A DNA stretch of 64,000 nucleotides from Pseudodesulfovibrio alkaliphilus. Lineage in GTDB: Bacteria > Desulfobacterota > Desulfovibrionia > Desulfovibrionales > Desulfovibrionaceae. The notes beneath the pieces are model-generated. The model was not told where the DNA came from and made no database searches. It saw only the letters and a program-made list of their open reading frames with translations. The position numbers and the translations under genes were made by a program. The stretch covers positions 124,001 through 188,000 of the forward strand of contig NZ_WODC01000005.1 in NCBI RefSeq assembly GCF_009729555.1, in the 5' to 3' direction. Positions 1 through 6,890 of the stretch are shown piece by piece (position 1 is the stretch's first letter; each line of letters opens with the position of its first letter).

Positions 1-192
1 CAAAAACGCTTTGACGGCATGGCCCAGCCGCATCCGCATCTACGGTGCGAGATCTGCACCCGGGTGGTGGATGTGGAGTGCGACATCGCCATACCCGTGA
101 TTCCTGATGAATGCGCTGCCGGGTTCGAAATCCTGAATACCAACGTGGAATTCGTGGGCATCTGCCCCGAGTGCCGGGCCACCCGCCAGTAA
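1..192 (+). CDS. Fur/PerR-family transcriptional regulator, C-terminal part (cut by window edge)
   Basis: The reading frame is open from base 1 and encodes the last 63 residues of a protein, ending in TAA at 190-192. Two zinc-knuckle pairs are visible, CEIC near residue 16 of the fragment and CPEC near its end. This is the C-terminal structural-zinc arrangement of Fur-family metalloregulators, and PerR proteins carry it. The gene lies just upstream of a rubrerythrin gene, and PerR commonly controls peroxide-defence genes in Desulfovibrio, so a peroxide-responsive repressor is the likeliest role. The DNA-binding half lies outside the window, so PerR cannot be told from Fur or Zur by its metal-site residues. 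Confidence 0.8.
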   Translation, partial: QKRFDGMAQPHPHLRCEICTRVVDVECDIAIPVIPDECAAGFEILNTNVEFVGICPECRATRQ

Positions 193-330
193 GCAGGATG
201 GGTCCGGGGCGGCGGTTGTCTGCCGCGTTTGATGACGGCCTTGTGCCATGGCGAGTGAAAGCCGGGACGCTGTGAGCGGCTCGGCTTTTCTGTTCCCGAG
301 TGATTTTTTCTGGAAATGCGCAACGATGGG

Positions 331-369
331 TTGACAGGTTGCGAGTTTGTATGTAGTAATTATTATCAA
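331..369 (+). promoter_or_regulatory. Candidate rbr promoter with overlapping PerR-like operator
   Basis: The 331-base gap (193-523) between the regulator and rubrerythrin holds TTGACA at 331-336. A weak -10 (TAGTAA) follows 17 bases later at 354-359. Overlapping this -10 is an imperfect inverted repeat, GTAGTAAT (353-360), one base, then ATTATCAA (362-369). It resembles the AT-rich PerR/Fur-type box, with 5 of 8 positions pairing. An operator over the -10 would suit repression by the adjacent Fur/PerR-type protein. The rest of the gap shows no gene. Assignment is by eye only. Confidence 0.4.
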
Positions 370-523
370 CAAGAGCGGTGCACCGCAAGGCCATGATCGC
401 GGGGCGTTGTGGAGAATGTAAAAAATTCGCCTCTTGGCGGTGCACATTGCGCCCTCATGTGCTATGTATTGGCTAAACGGCAGACTTACCTGATCAATAA
501 GCATGAAAGACTAGGAGGATAGC

Positions 524-1096
524 ATGTCGCTGAAAGGAACCCGCACCGAGAAGAATCTGCTCATCGCCTTTTCCGGCGAGTCGCAGGCCCGCAACCGTTA
601 CACCTACTTCGCCAGCAAGGCCAAGAGCGAAGGATATGTGCAGATATCCAAGATATTTGAGGAAACGGCCAACCACGAGAAGGAGCATGCCAAACGGCTG
701 TTCAAATTCCTTGAGGGCGGCGAGGTGGAGATAACCGCATCGTATCCGGCCGGGGTTATCGGAAGCACCCTGGAAAATCTCAAGGAGGCTGCCGCAGGCG
801 AAAACCACGAGTACACCGAGATGTACCCCGAGTTTGCAAAGATCGCTCGCGAAGAGGGTTTTCCTGCCATCGCTGCGGCCATGGAGCACATCGCCATTGC
901 GGAAAAATACCATGAGGAGCGCTACAAGGCGCTTATCTCCAACATTGAGCGCAACCGTGTTTTTTCCAAGGACAGCGAGATCGTCTGGCGCTGTCAGAAC
1001 TGTGGATACAACCATACGGGCGCGACCGCCCCGGACCGTTGCCCGGCCTGCGACCATCCCCAGGCCCATTTTGAAATCAAGGATACCAACTGGTAA
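524..1096 (+). CDS. rbr: Rubrerythrin (peroxide-scavenging di-iron protein)
   Basis: This 190-residue cytoplasmic protein reduces hydrogen peroxide to water in anaerobes, taking electrons from NADH through rubredoxin-type carriers. The N-terminal ferritin-like four-helix domain (about 1-145) carries the di-iron ligand motifs, for example EETANHEKEH near residue 47 and EKYHEERY near 127. The C-terminal rubredoxin-like domain has CQNC and CPAC pairs for a FeS4 site (about 156-180). Length is the usual one. The start has a strong AGGAGG at 513-518. It leads the rbr-dfx-rub-roo block, and a PerR-like site lies in its promoter region. Confidence 0.97.
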   Translation: MSLKGTRTEKNLLIAFSGESQARNRYTYFASKAKSEGYVQISKIFEETANHEKEHAKRLFKFLEGGEVEITASYPAGVIGSTLENLKEAAAGENHEYTEMYPEFAKIAREEGFPAIAAAMEHIAIAEKYHEERYKALISNIERNRVFSKDSEIVWRCQNCGYNHTGATAPDRCPACDHPQAHFEIKDTNW

Positions 1097-1114
1097 AACC
1101 AAAGGAGTTGTCAC

Positions 1115-1501
1115 ATGGGCATCAAACTCGGTGAAGTTTACAAGTGTAACGTCTGCGGCAACATTGTCATGGCCATCCACGAAGGCGGCGGCGACCTTGT
1201 CTGTTGCGGGGAGAACATGAATCTGATGACGGAAAACACGGTTGACGCCTCGACCGAGAAGCATGTTCCGGTCTGGACCCGGGATGGCGACAAGATCACG
1301 GTCAAGGTCGGCTCCGTGGCCCATCCCATGGAGGAGAAGCACTACATCGAGTGGATCGAGGTCATGGTGGGCGACACCGTGCTGACCAAGCTGCTCAAGC
1401 CCGGCGAGGCCCCGGAGGCGGAATTCTGCGTCTGCGGGCTCGCTGGCGAGGTAAAGGTCCGCGAGTACTGCAACATCCATGGCCTCTGGGCCGCCAAGTA
1501 G
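1115..1501 (+). CDS. dfx: Desulfoferrodoxin / superoxide reductase (2Fe type)
   Basis: This 128-residue cytoplasmic enzyme reduces superoxide to hydrogen peroxide without making oxygen, and rubredoxin is the usual electron donor. The N-terminal desulforedoxin-like centre I is complete (CNVC near 11-14 and a CC pair near 30). The catalytic centre II domain shows [11 protein letters not shown] near 69-79 and CNIHG near the C-terminus, which give the four His and one Cys iron ligands. It starts 18 bases after rbr with AAAGGAG ahead of the ATG, so co-transcription with rbr is likely. The peroxide it forms would feed rubrerythrin. Confidence 0.97.
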   Translation: MGIKLGEVYKCNVCGNIVMAIHEGGGDLVCCGENMNLMTENTVDASTEKHVPVWTRDGDKITVKVGSVAHPMEEKHYIEWIEVMVGDTVLTKLLKPGEAPEAEFCVCGLAGEVKVREYCNIHGLWAAK

Positions 1502-1522
1502 GCGGACGGAGTACGACTTGTT

Positions 1523-1550
1523 CCGGGGACGGGCGTTGACCCGTCCCCGG
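1523..1550 (+). terminator. Hairpin between dfx and rub (attenuator or processing site)
   Basis: The 128-base gap contains a perfect 11-bp stem, CCGGGGACGGG (1523-1533) and CCCGTCCCCGG (1540-1550), with a 6-base loop. No T-run follows, so it is more likely a partial terminator or an mRNA stabiliser than a full stop. Confidence 0.5.
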
Positions 1551-1629
1551 TTCCCGGTTCGGGAGAGGTGGGCGCACGTTGACAGCCCCGGCCAGTGCTG
1601 CGAGAGTAAGGAAAAAAGGAGACCCGTTC

Positions 1630-1791
1630 ATGCAGAAATACGTGTGCGAAATTTGCGGCTATGTTTACGACCCCGCCCAGGGCGATCCTGACAGCGACAT
1701 CCCGGCCGGCACCAGCTTCGACGATCTGCCGGACGACTGGACCTGTCCCATCTGCGGAGCGACCAAGGAGAATTTCGTCCCTGAGGACTAG
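1630..1791 (+). CDS. rub: Rubredoxin
   Basis: This 53-residue FeS4 electron carrier has two classic motifs, CEICGY near residue 6 and CPICGA near residue 39, with PDDWTC just before the second. The start is the ATG at 1630, preceded by AAAAGGAG. An in-frame upstream extension from 1579 is GC-rich, unlike rubredoxin, and is not needed. Rubredoxin donates electrons to desulfoferrodoxin and to the flavodiiron oxygen reductase, and both genes flank it here. Confidence 0.97.
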   Translation: MQKYVCEICGYVYDPAQGDPDSDIPAGTSFDDLPDDWTCPICGATKENFVPED

Positions 1792-1816
1792 GCCCCTATT
1801 GCCGGTTTTCCGGCTG

Positions 1817-1849
1817 GAAGCGCGCACACTCTGGTCCGCGCTTCTTTTT
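1817..1849 (+). terminator. Rho-independent terminator after rub
   Basis: GAAGCGCG (1817-1824) pairs with CGCGCTTC (1837-1844) across a 12-base loop and is followed by five T. It sits between rub and roo, so roo expression depends on read-through or on a separate start. Confidence 0.7.
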
Positions 1850-1888
1850 GACATGACGGTTGATCGACCGTTCAATGCGGAGTGAGAC

Positions 1889-3091
1889 ATGAGACCTGTA
1901 CAGATGAAAGAAGGTGTCCACTGGGTCGGCATAGTGGACTGGAACCGTCGGAATTTTCACGGTTACTCCAAGTCGCCCATGGGTACCACCTACAACAACT
2001 TCCTGATCCTCGACGACAAGGTGACGCTGGTGGACACCGTGGCCGAGGAGTTCTGGGGCGCCCTGCAATGCAATCTGGCCCAGGTGCTGGGTACGGACAG
2101 GAAGATCGACTATTTCGTCATCAACCATCTGGAGCCGGACCACGCGGGCTGCCTTGCCCTGGCTGTGGAAAAGTACCGGCCAGAGAAGATTTACACCTCG
2201 CCAATGGGCCAGAAGGCCATGGCCGCCCACTTTCACTACAAGGATTGGCCGGTCGAGGTGGTGCCCACCGGCAGCTCAATCAGTCTGGGCAAGCGCACCC
2301 TGAAGTTCATTGAGGCGCGTATGCTCCATTGGCCCGACTCCATGCTGACCTATTGTCCCGAGGACCGGATTCTCTATTGCAACGACGCCTTCGGCCAGAA
2401 CTGGGCCACCAGCGAGCGCTGGGCCGACGAGGTGGACCGCCATACCCTGGAAGAACTGATGAAGGCGTACTACGCCAACATCGTGCTGCCGTATTCGCCT
2501 GTGGTGCTCAAGACCCTGTCCGCTCTGGCCGAGATGAATCTTGAGATCGACATGATCTGCCCGGACCACGGGCTGATGCTGCGCGGGGACGACGTGCCTT
2601 GGGCCATAGCCAAGTACATTGAGTTCGCCGAGCAGAAACCGAAGAACCGGGCGGTGATCGTCTATGACACCATGTGGCACTCCACCGAGAAGATGGCCGG
2701 GGCCGTGGCCAGCGGTCTGGCCGACGCAGGCGTGTCCGTGCGTATCATGTCCATGAAGGAGAACCACCACTCCGAGGTCATGACCGAGGTGTTCGACGCC
2801 GCGGCCGTGGTCTTCGGTTCGCCCACGCACAATAACGGCATCCTGCCGCTCATGGCCGACATGCTTACCTACATGAAGGGGCTGCGGCCACAAAACAAGA
2901 TCGGTTCGGCCATCGGTTCGTTCGGCTGGTCCGGCGAGTGCACCAAGATCCTGACCCAGTGGATCGAGGACATGGGCATGGAGCTGGTGGACCCGGTCAA
3001 GGTCAAGCATGTGCCCACCCATGACACCTATGCCCAGTGCTACGAACAGGGCAAGGCCATAGCCGCCGCCATCAAGGCCAAGCTGAAATAA
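1889..3091 (+). CDS. roo: Rubredoxin:oxygen oxidoreductase (flavodiiron protein)
   Basis: This 400-residue cytoplasmic flavodiiron protein reduces oxygen to water with electrons from rubredoxin. Residues about 1-250 form the metallo-beta-lactamase-like di-iron domain. The H-x-E-x-D-H iron motif is seen as NHLEPDHAG with His80, Glu82, Asp84 and His85. Residues about 255-400 are a flavodoxin domain with an FMN phosphate loop near VIVYDTMWHSTEKM. A rubredoxin gene immediately upstream fits the Desulfovibrio gigas Roo system. The start is ATG 1889 with GGAG upstream. NO reduction is an alternative activity in this family. Confidence 0.95.
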   Translation: MRPVQMKEGVHWVGIVDWNRRNFHGYSKSPMGTTYNNFLILDDKVTLVDTVAEEFWGALQCNLAQVLGTDRKIDYFVINHLEPDHAGCLALAVEKYRPEKIYTSPMGQKAMAAHFHYKDWPVEVVPTGSSISLGKRTLKFIEARMLHWPDSMLTYCPEDRILYCNDAFGQNWATSERWADEVDRHTLEELMKAYYANIVLPYSPVVLKTLSALAEMNLEIDMICPDHGLMLRGDDVPWAIAKYIEFAEQKPKNRAVIVYDTMWHSTEKMAGAVASGLADAGVSVRIMSMKENHHSEVMTEVFDAAAVVFGSPTHNNGILPLMADMLTYMKGLRPQNKIGSAIGSFGWSGECTKILTQWIEDMGMELVDPVKVKHVPTHDTYAQCYEQGKAIAAAIKAKLK

Positions 3092-3108
3092 TACCCGCTC
3101 CGAAACCC

Positions 3109-3139
3109 AAGAAGCCCGGTTCCCCGAACCGGGCTTCTT
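3109..3139 (+). terminator. Strong terminator after roo
   Basis: A perfect 14-bp stem, AAGAAGCCCGGTTC (3109-3122) and GAACCGGGCTTCTT (3126-3139), has a 3-base loop with pyrimidine-rich flanks. It ends the oxygen-defence block. Confidence 0.85.
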
Positions 3140-3144
3140 CTCTT

Positions 3145-3230
3145 GCGGATTCAAGCGCCGCAGGCTCGCCTGGGGTCCAGGTGCCTTAGGCCCCTGGCGG
3201 GTCCAGGGCAGCGCCCTGGCCGCCGCAGCC
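3145..3230. repeat. Possible dispersed intergenic repeat with short hairpin
   Basis: This GC-rich, non-coding stretch between convergent genes includes CCAGGGC (3203-3209) pairing with GCCCTGG (3213-3219). It resembles the recurring 'gggtccagggcagcgccctg' type of intergenic element I associate with Desulfovibrio genomes. There is only one copy here, so repeat status is inferred. The hairpin could also terminate the minus-strand gene ending at 3237. Confidence 0.3.
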
Positions 3231-3236
3231 ATTCTG

Positions 3237-3692
3237 TCAGCTCAGCTTCTCGCTGCGTGTCAGGAACTTGTCGAGCTGGTTGGTGAAGTCCTGCTTGTGG
3301 CGCGGGCCGATGGGCGGGGGGCCGCCCGGTGCCATGCCCGCGCTGCGCAGCTCTTCCATGAGATTGCGCATGCGCAGCAGTCCCTTGACGTTGTCCGGGG
3401 TGTAGAGCTCGCCCCTGGGGTTGAGACCCGTGGCTCCCTTGTCCACAATGCGGTCGGCCAGGGGGATGTCGGCGGTCACCACCAGGTCGCCTGCTTCGGC
3501 CAGGCGGGCGATCTCGTCGTCCGCCTCGTTGAAGCCGTTGCCCACGCGGAGGGTGTCGATGAGGGGGGAGGCGGGCACGGCAAGGTGGGTGTTGGCCACC
3601 AGGGTCAGCCGCACCTCGCGGCGCAGGGCGGTTTTGAAGAGCACTTCCTTGATGACCACGGGACAGGCGTCGGCATCGACCCAGATGTGCAT
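3237..3692 (-). CDS. YaiI/YqxD-family (DUF188) protein
   Basis: The product is 151 residues, the usual size of the YaiI/YqxD family. It starts with MHIWVDADACPVV, the acidic DADACP signature of this PIN-like nuclease fold. ADIPLADRIVDKGA near residue 80 supplies another conserved acidic segment. Biochemical function is not established. The frame stays open upstream to about 3971, but that part is low-complexity shadow sequence, so the ATG at 3692 is chosen. It lies 5 bases downstream of the ywbE-like gene, so the pair is probably one operon. Confidence 0.88.
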   Translation of the reverse strand: MHIWVDADACPVVIKEVLFKTALRREVRLTLVANTHLAVPASPLIDTLRVGNGFNEADDEIARLAEAGDLVVTADIPLADRIVDKGATGLNPRGELYTPDNVKGLLRMRNLMEELRSAGMAPGGPPPIGPRHKQDFTNQLDKFLTRSEKLS

Positions 3693-3697
3693 GGGGA

Positions 3698-3913
3698 TCA
3701 GACCGCGTGACCGGGGTTGGCGGGCACGATGCGTTTGACCCGGCCCACCTGGCCGTCGGTCAGGCGCACTTTGATGCCGTGGGGGTGGACGGGGGACTTG
3801 GTCAGCAGCGCGGCCACGACGCCCCGGGTGAGTGTGCCGGAGCGCTGGTCCTTCTTGAGGACTATCTCCACGGTCATGCCGGGGGCGATGTCTTTGCGCG
3901 TGGTGCCGCTCAT
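3698..3913 (-). CDS. YwbE-family (DUF2196) small protein
   Basis: This 71-residue protein matches the compact YwbE family. The conserved core reads DIAPGMTVEIVLKKDQRSG, then TRGVVAALLT, HPHGIKVRL and GQVGRVKRI, which suggests a small beta-barrel, possibly nucleic-acid binding. The function is unknown. The start is the ATG at 3911-3913, preceded by a GGAG-type site. Confidence 0.85.
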   Translation of the reverse strand: MSGTTRKDIAPGMTVEIVLKKDQRSGTLTRGVVAALLTKSPVHPHGIKVRLTDGQVGRVKRIVPANPGHAV

Positions 3914-3986
3914 GGCTCCTCCGGCCTGTGTGGAACGCAAAAAAGCGGGCGCAAGGCCCGCCTTGGCGCATGATGCAATGGTGCGG

Positions 3987-4532
3987 CTATTGCCAGGAGC
4001 CCTGTTTGAAGCTGAATATGTGGCGGTTGGGAATGACCGCCACGGGGATAAACTCGGCAACGCGGCATGCGTCTGGTGAGCTGGCAACAGCCTCGAAAAC
4101 TTTTTCTTTGTAGAAGAGCACTCCGACAAAGGGGATGGTGTTTGAGGATGAGCGGCGCACGTTGCAGACCAGCGAGCCGTCGTCAATGGCGTGGTAGCGG
4201 GCCCGGTAGGAGCCGTCGGGCTGGCGCTCGATCTTCATGCGGCTGCGGGAAAGGTTGTGATTCTGGTTGAGGGAGCGGATCTTGGACTTGGCGAAGCTGG
4301 TGAAGTCGGCGTGTTTTTGAATGAGAGCCTCGTCAAGATAGGCTGGGAGGTTCGCCGGGTCCGCGGTGGCGGCGGGAACGGCCAGGGCCACGCTCACGGA
4401 CTGGGTTTCCACGACTTCGAGCGTCTCGCCGGAGGCTTCCGTGGCGAGGGCGCAGGGGGCGAGGGCGCAGGGGGCGAGCAGCCCCAGGCACAGCCAAACG
4501 GTCAGGACGGAGAGAAGAAAGTGTTTATTCAT
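3987..4532 (-). CDS. Exported protein of unknown function
   Basis: The 181-residue product has a clear N-terminal signal peptide: a basic start, a leucine-rich core, and a likely cut after an alanine near residue 30. The mature part is basic and has one pair of well-spaced cysteines (CNVRR and DACRV). I do not recognise the family. A periplasmic or outer-membrane-associated role fits its VWA-OmpA neighbour upstream on the same strand. The signal region contains a duplicated CALAP unit produced by a 15-bp tandem repeat. Confidence 0.6.
   Translation of the reverse strand: MNKHFLLSVLTVWLCLGLLAPCALAPCALATEASGETLEVVETQSVSVALAVPAATADPANLPAYLDEALIQKHADFTSFAKSKIRSLNQNHNLSRSRMKIERQPDGSYRARYHAIDDGSLVCNVRRSSSNTIPFVGVLFYKEKVFEAVASSPDACRVAEFIPVAVIPNRHIFSFKQGSWQ
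4444..4478. repeat. 15-bp tandem duplication inside a signal-peptide coding region
   Basis: The unit gcgagggcgcagggg occurs at 4444-4458 and again at 4459-4473, with a partial third copy. It is in frame and lengthens the signal-peptide core of the 3987-4532 gene by five residues. Confidence 0.85.
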
Positions 4533-4569
4533 GGCGTCTTGTTCTCTGGCCCTGCGTGGGGCCGGGTAT

Positions 4570-4596
4570 CGGCCGGGCGGCTTTGCCGCCCGGCCG
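4570..4596 (-). terminator. Hairpin terminator after the VWA-OmpA gene
   Basis: CGGCCGGGCGG (4570-4580) and CCGCCCGGCCG (4586-4596) form an 11-bp stem with a 5-base loop. It lies 15 bases past the stop of the minus-strand OmpA-like gene. Confidence 0.65.
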
Positions 4597-4610
4597 AAGG
4601 AACCATAGCC

Positions 4611-5663
4611 TTACTTGGTCTGGATTTCAACCCTGCGGTTGAGCTTGCGGCCTTCGATGGTGGAGTTGTCGTACTTGGGCGACAGCTCGCCGTAGCCCTT
4701 GGCTTCCAGGCGCGAGGCGCTGATGCCGTTGGCCACCATCCAGTCCTTGACCGAACCGGCGCGGCGCTCGGACAGTCCCTGGTTGTATGCCTCGGGGCCG
4801 GTGGAGTCGGTGTGACCGGCGATCTCGTAGGAGGCCGAGGGGTTCTCGTCCAGGATCATCTTGGCCTGCTCGAGCACCGGGATCATCTCGTCGGTGATCT
4901 GGTACTTGTCAAAGCCAAAGTGCAGGCTGAAGGTGATGGTCTCCTTCTCCATGGGAGTGACAGGGACCGGAGCCGGGGCCGGGGCATCGGCCACCTCGGC
5001 GTAGAAAACGTCCTTGACATAGGCGTTCATGCCGCCGGGGCTGCTCAGGGAGGCATAGTCGGTCACCACGGAGCAGGAGGACAGGGCACGGATGTTGTCG
5101 ATGATCATCTGGCCACGGGCGTTGTCCCCGTAGCTGACGATGTGGATGCACAGGTTGTTGCCGTACTTGGCGTAGAGCCCGCGGGCCTGGGCCACGGGAT
5201 CGGCGCCCAGGTTGGAGTCGCCGTCGGTGAACATGATCACTGCGGTCTTGCCGGGCAGGGCGGCGATGACCGGGTCGAGGTCGATGAGGCCGTTGCCCAT
5301 GGTGGTGCGGCGGCCGTAGATGTCAAAGTCGGTGCCGACGGAGGTGATGGCGTTTCCCATGGCTCCCTTGTTGTAGGCCCCGGGGCCGGATTTGCCCTCA
5401 AAGGGGGCGAAAAGGAACAGGGCCGAGGTGTAGTCCAGCGCTGGCACGGCCTGGTTCATGGCCTGCATGTTCGTGATGGCCATGTCTATTTTGCGTTCCC
5501 CCAGTTCCTTGTGCTTTTGCGCCATGGAGCCGGACTGGTCGGAGAAGAAGATGAAGTTGTCCACTTTCTTGACCATCTTGGCGCTGGCCGTGGCCGCGAA
5601 AGCGAAGGACATGGTCATGACGACGGCAAGGGCGGTGAGTAAAAGTCTCTTGGATTTTCTCAT
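4611..5663 (-). CDS. VWA domain + OmpA-family peptidoglycan-binding envelope protein
   Basis: The 350-residue protein has a signal peptide (cut near ASA, residue 27). A von Willebrand factor A domain follows, with a MIDAS-like DQSGSM motif (Asp42) and MFTDGDSN near residue 145. A proline/alanine linker leads to a C-terminal OmpA domain (about 235-350) with AGHTDSTG and NRRVEIQ, typical of non-covalent peptidoglycan binding. It is likely an outer-membrane or periplasmic adhesion or scaffold protein. The start at 5663 has AAAGGAG upstream. An earlier in-frame start would place non-signal sequence in front. Confidence 0.88.
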   Translation of the reverse strand: MRKSKRLLLTALAVVMTMSFAFAATASAKMVKKVDNFIFFSDQSGSMAQKHKELGERKIDMAITNMQAMNQAVPALDYTSALFLFAPFEGKSGPGAYNKGAMGNAITSVGTDFDIYGRRTTMGNGLIDLDPVIAALPGKTAVIMFTDGDSNLGADPVAQARGLYAKYGNNLCIHIVSYGDNARGQMIIDNIRALSSCSVVTDYASLSSPGGMNAYVKDVFYAEVADAPAPAPVPVTPMEKETITFSLHFGFDKYQITDEMIPVLEQAKMILDENPSASYEIAGHTDSTGPEAYNQGLSERRAGSVKDWMVANGISASRLEAKGYGELSPKYDNSTIEGRKLNRRVEIQTK

Positions 5664-5903
5664 GATGTCACTCCTTTGGAAATTTTTGTGGCGCGGCAGC
5701 TGCGGCGCACGGGCATCCCGATATTGCAATATACGCAAGGGGGAAGTGCGGTGCAAGGGGTGGATGTTAGAATCTTTGGAAAAAGATGCGGGCGCAATCG
5801 GTTCCGGCCCGGCCGTTGCGGTTGCGTCCGGCCCGTGAAATCAGTATAAAGAAGCGTTTACCGCCAGTTCGGGCGGGTTGTTCAGCGCAGACAAGGAGAT
5901 CGC

Positions 5904-6884
5904 ATGTACATAGTCACCGGCGGCGCAGGGTTCATCGGCAGCGCCATGGTCTGGAAGCTCAACCAGCTCGGCATCGACGACATTCTGGTGGTGGATAATT
6001 TGTCCACGAGCGATAAATGGAACAATCTCGTCGGATTGCGCTACGAAGACTATCTGCACCGCGACCAGTTCCTCAAGTTCGTGCTGGAGGGGGACGACCC
6101 CTTCGACACCCGGGCAGTGATCCACATGGGCGCCTGCTCGGCCACCACCGAGCGCGACGCGGACTTTCTCATGGAGAACAACTACCGCTACACCCAGTAC
6201 GTCTGCCGGCATTGCCTCAACCACGACGCCAGGTTCATCAACGCCTCCAGCGCCGCCACCTACGGCAACGGGGAATGGGGATTCGACGACGACCATGCGG
6301 GCATGGACAGGCTGCGCCCCCTGAACATGTACGGCTACTCCAAGCAGCTCTTCGACCTGTGGGCCCAAAAGGGCGGTATGCTGGACCGCATCGTCAGCCT
6401 TAAGTTCTTCAATGTCTACGGGCCAAACGAATACCACAAGCAGGACATGCGCAGCGTTCTCTGCAAGGCCCATCGGCAGATACTGGAAACCGGGCGGCTC
6501 AAGCTTTTCAAATCCCATCGCGAGCAGTACCCCCACGGCGGACAGATGCGCGACTTTGTCTACATCAAGGACTGCGTGGACATCATGGCCTGGTTCCTGG
6601 AACATCCCGACAAGAACGGCGTCTTCAACATCGGCACGGGTACGGCCCGGACCTGGAATGATCTGGCTGCGGCCGTGTTCGCGGCCATGGACCGGGAGCC
6701 GGTCATCGAGTACATCCCCATGCCCGAGGCCATCCGCGACAAGTACCAGTATTTCACCGAGGCGAAGATGGACAAGCTGGCCGCCGCAGGATGCGACGTG
6801 ACCCTGACCTCCCTTGAGGATGGCGCGGCCGACTATGTGCGCAACTATCTTGACACGGACAACCCGTATCTTTCGTCGCGCTAG
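5904..6884 (+). CDS. hldD: ADP-L-glycero-D-manno-heptose 6-epimerase
   Basis: This 326-residue SDR-superfamily enzyme epimerises ADP-D,D-heptose to ADP-L,D-heptose for the LPS inner core. It shows an N-terminal NAD(P) loop GGAGFIGS, the HldD-typical STSDKWNNL segment, ASSAATYG with the catalytic Ser region, and YGYSK (Tyr143, Lys147). Length is normal for HldD. AAGGAG precedes the ATG. It heads an envelope-gene run and is followed 6 bases later by lptD. Confidence 0.95.
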   Translation: MYIVTGGAGFIGSAMVWKLNQLGIDDILVVDNLSTSDKWNNLVGLRYEDYLHRDQFLKFVLEGDDPFDTRAVIHMGACSATTERDADFLMENNYRYTQYVCRHCLNHDARFINASSAATYGNGEWGFDDDHAGMDRLRPLNMYGYSKQLFDLWAQKGGMLDRIVSLKFFNVYGPNEYHKQDMRSVLCKAHRQILETGRLKLFKSHREQYPHGGQMRDFVYIKDCVDIMAWFLEHPDKNGVFNIGTGTARTWNDLAAAVFAAMDREPVIEYIPMPEAIRDKYQYFTEAKMDKLAAAGCDVTLTSLEDGAADYVRNYLDTDNPYLSSR

Positions 6885-6890
6885 ATTGAG

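Noticed and set aside
1848..1876. TTGACA-17-TTCAAT as a roo promoter
   Set aside because: The start site would fall inside the ribosome-binding site, leaving almost no leader, and the TTGACA is part of the preceding terminator's T-run.
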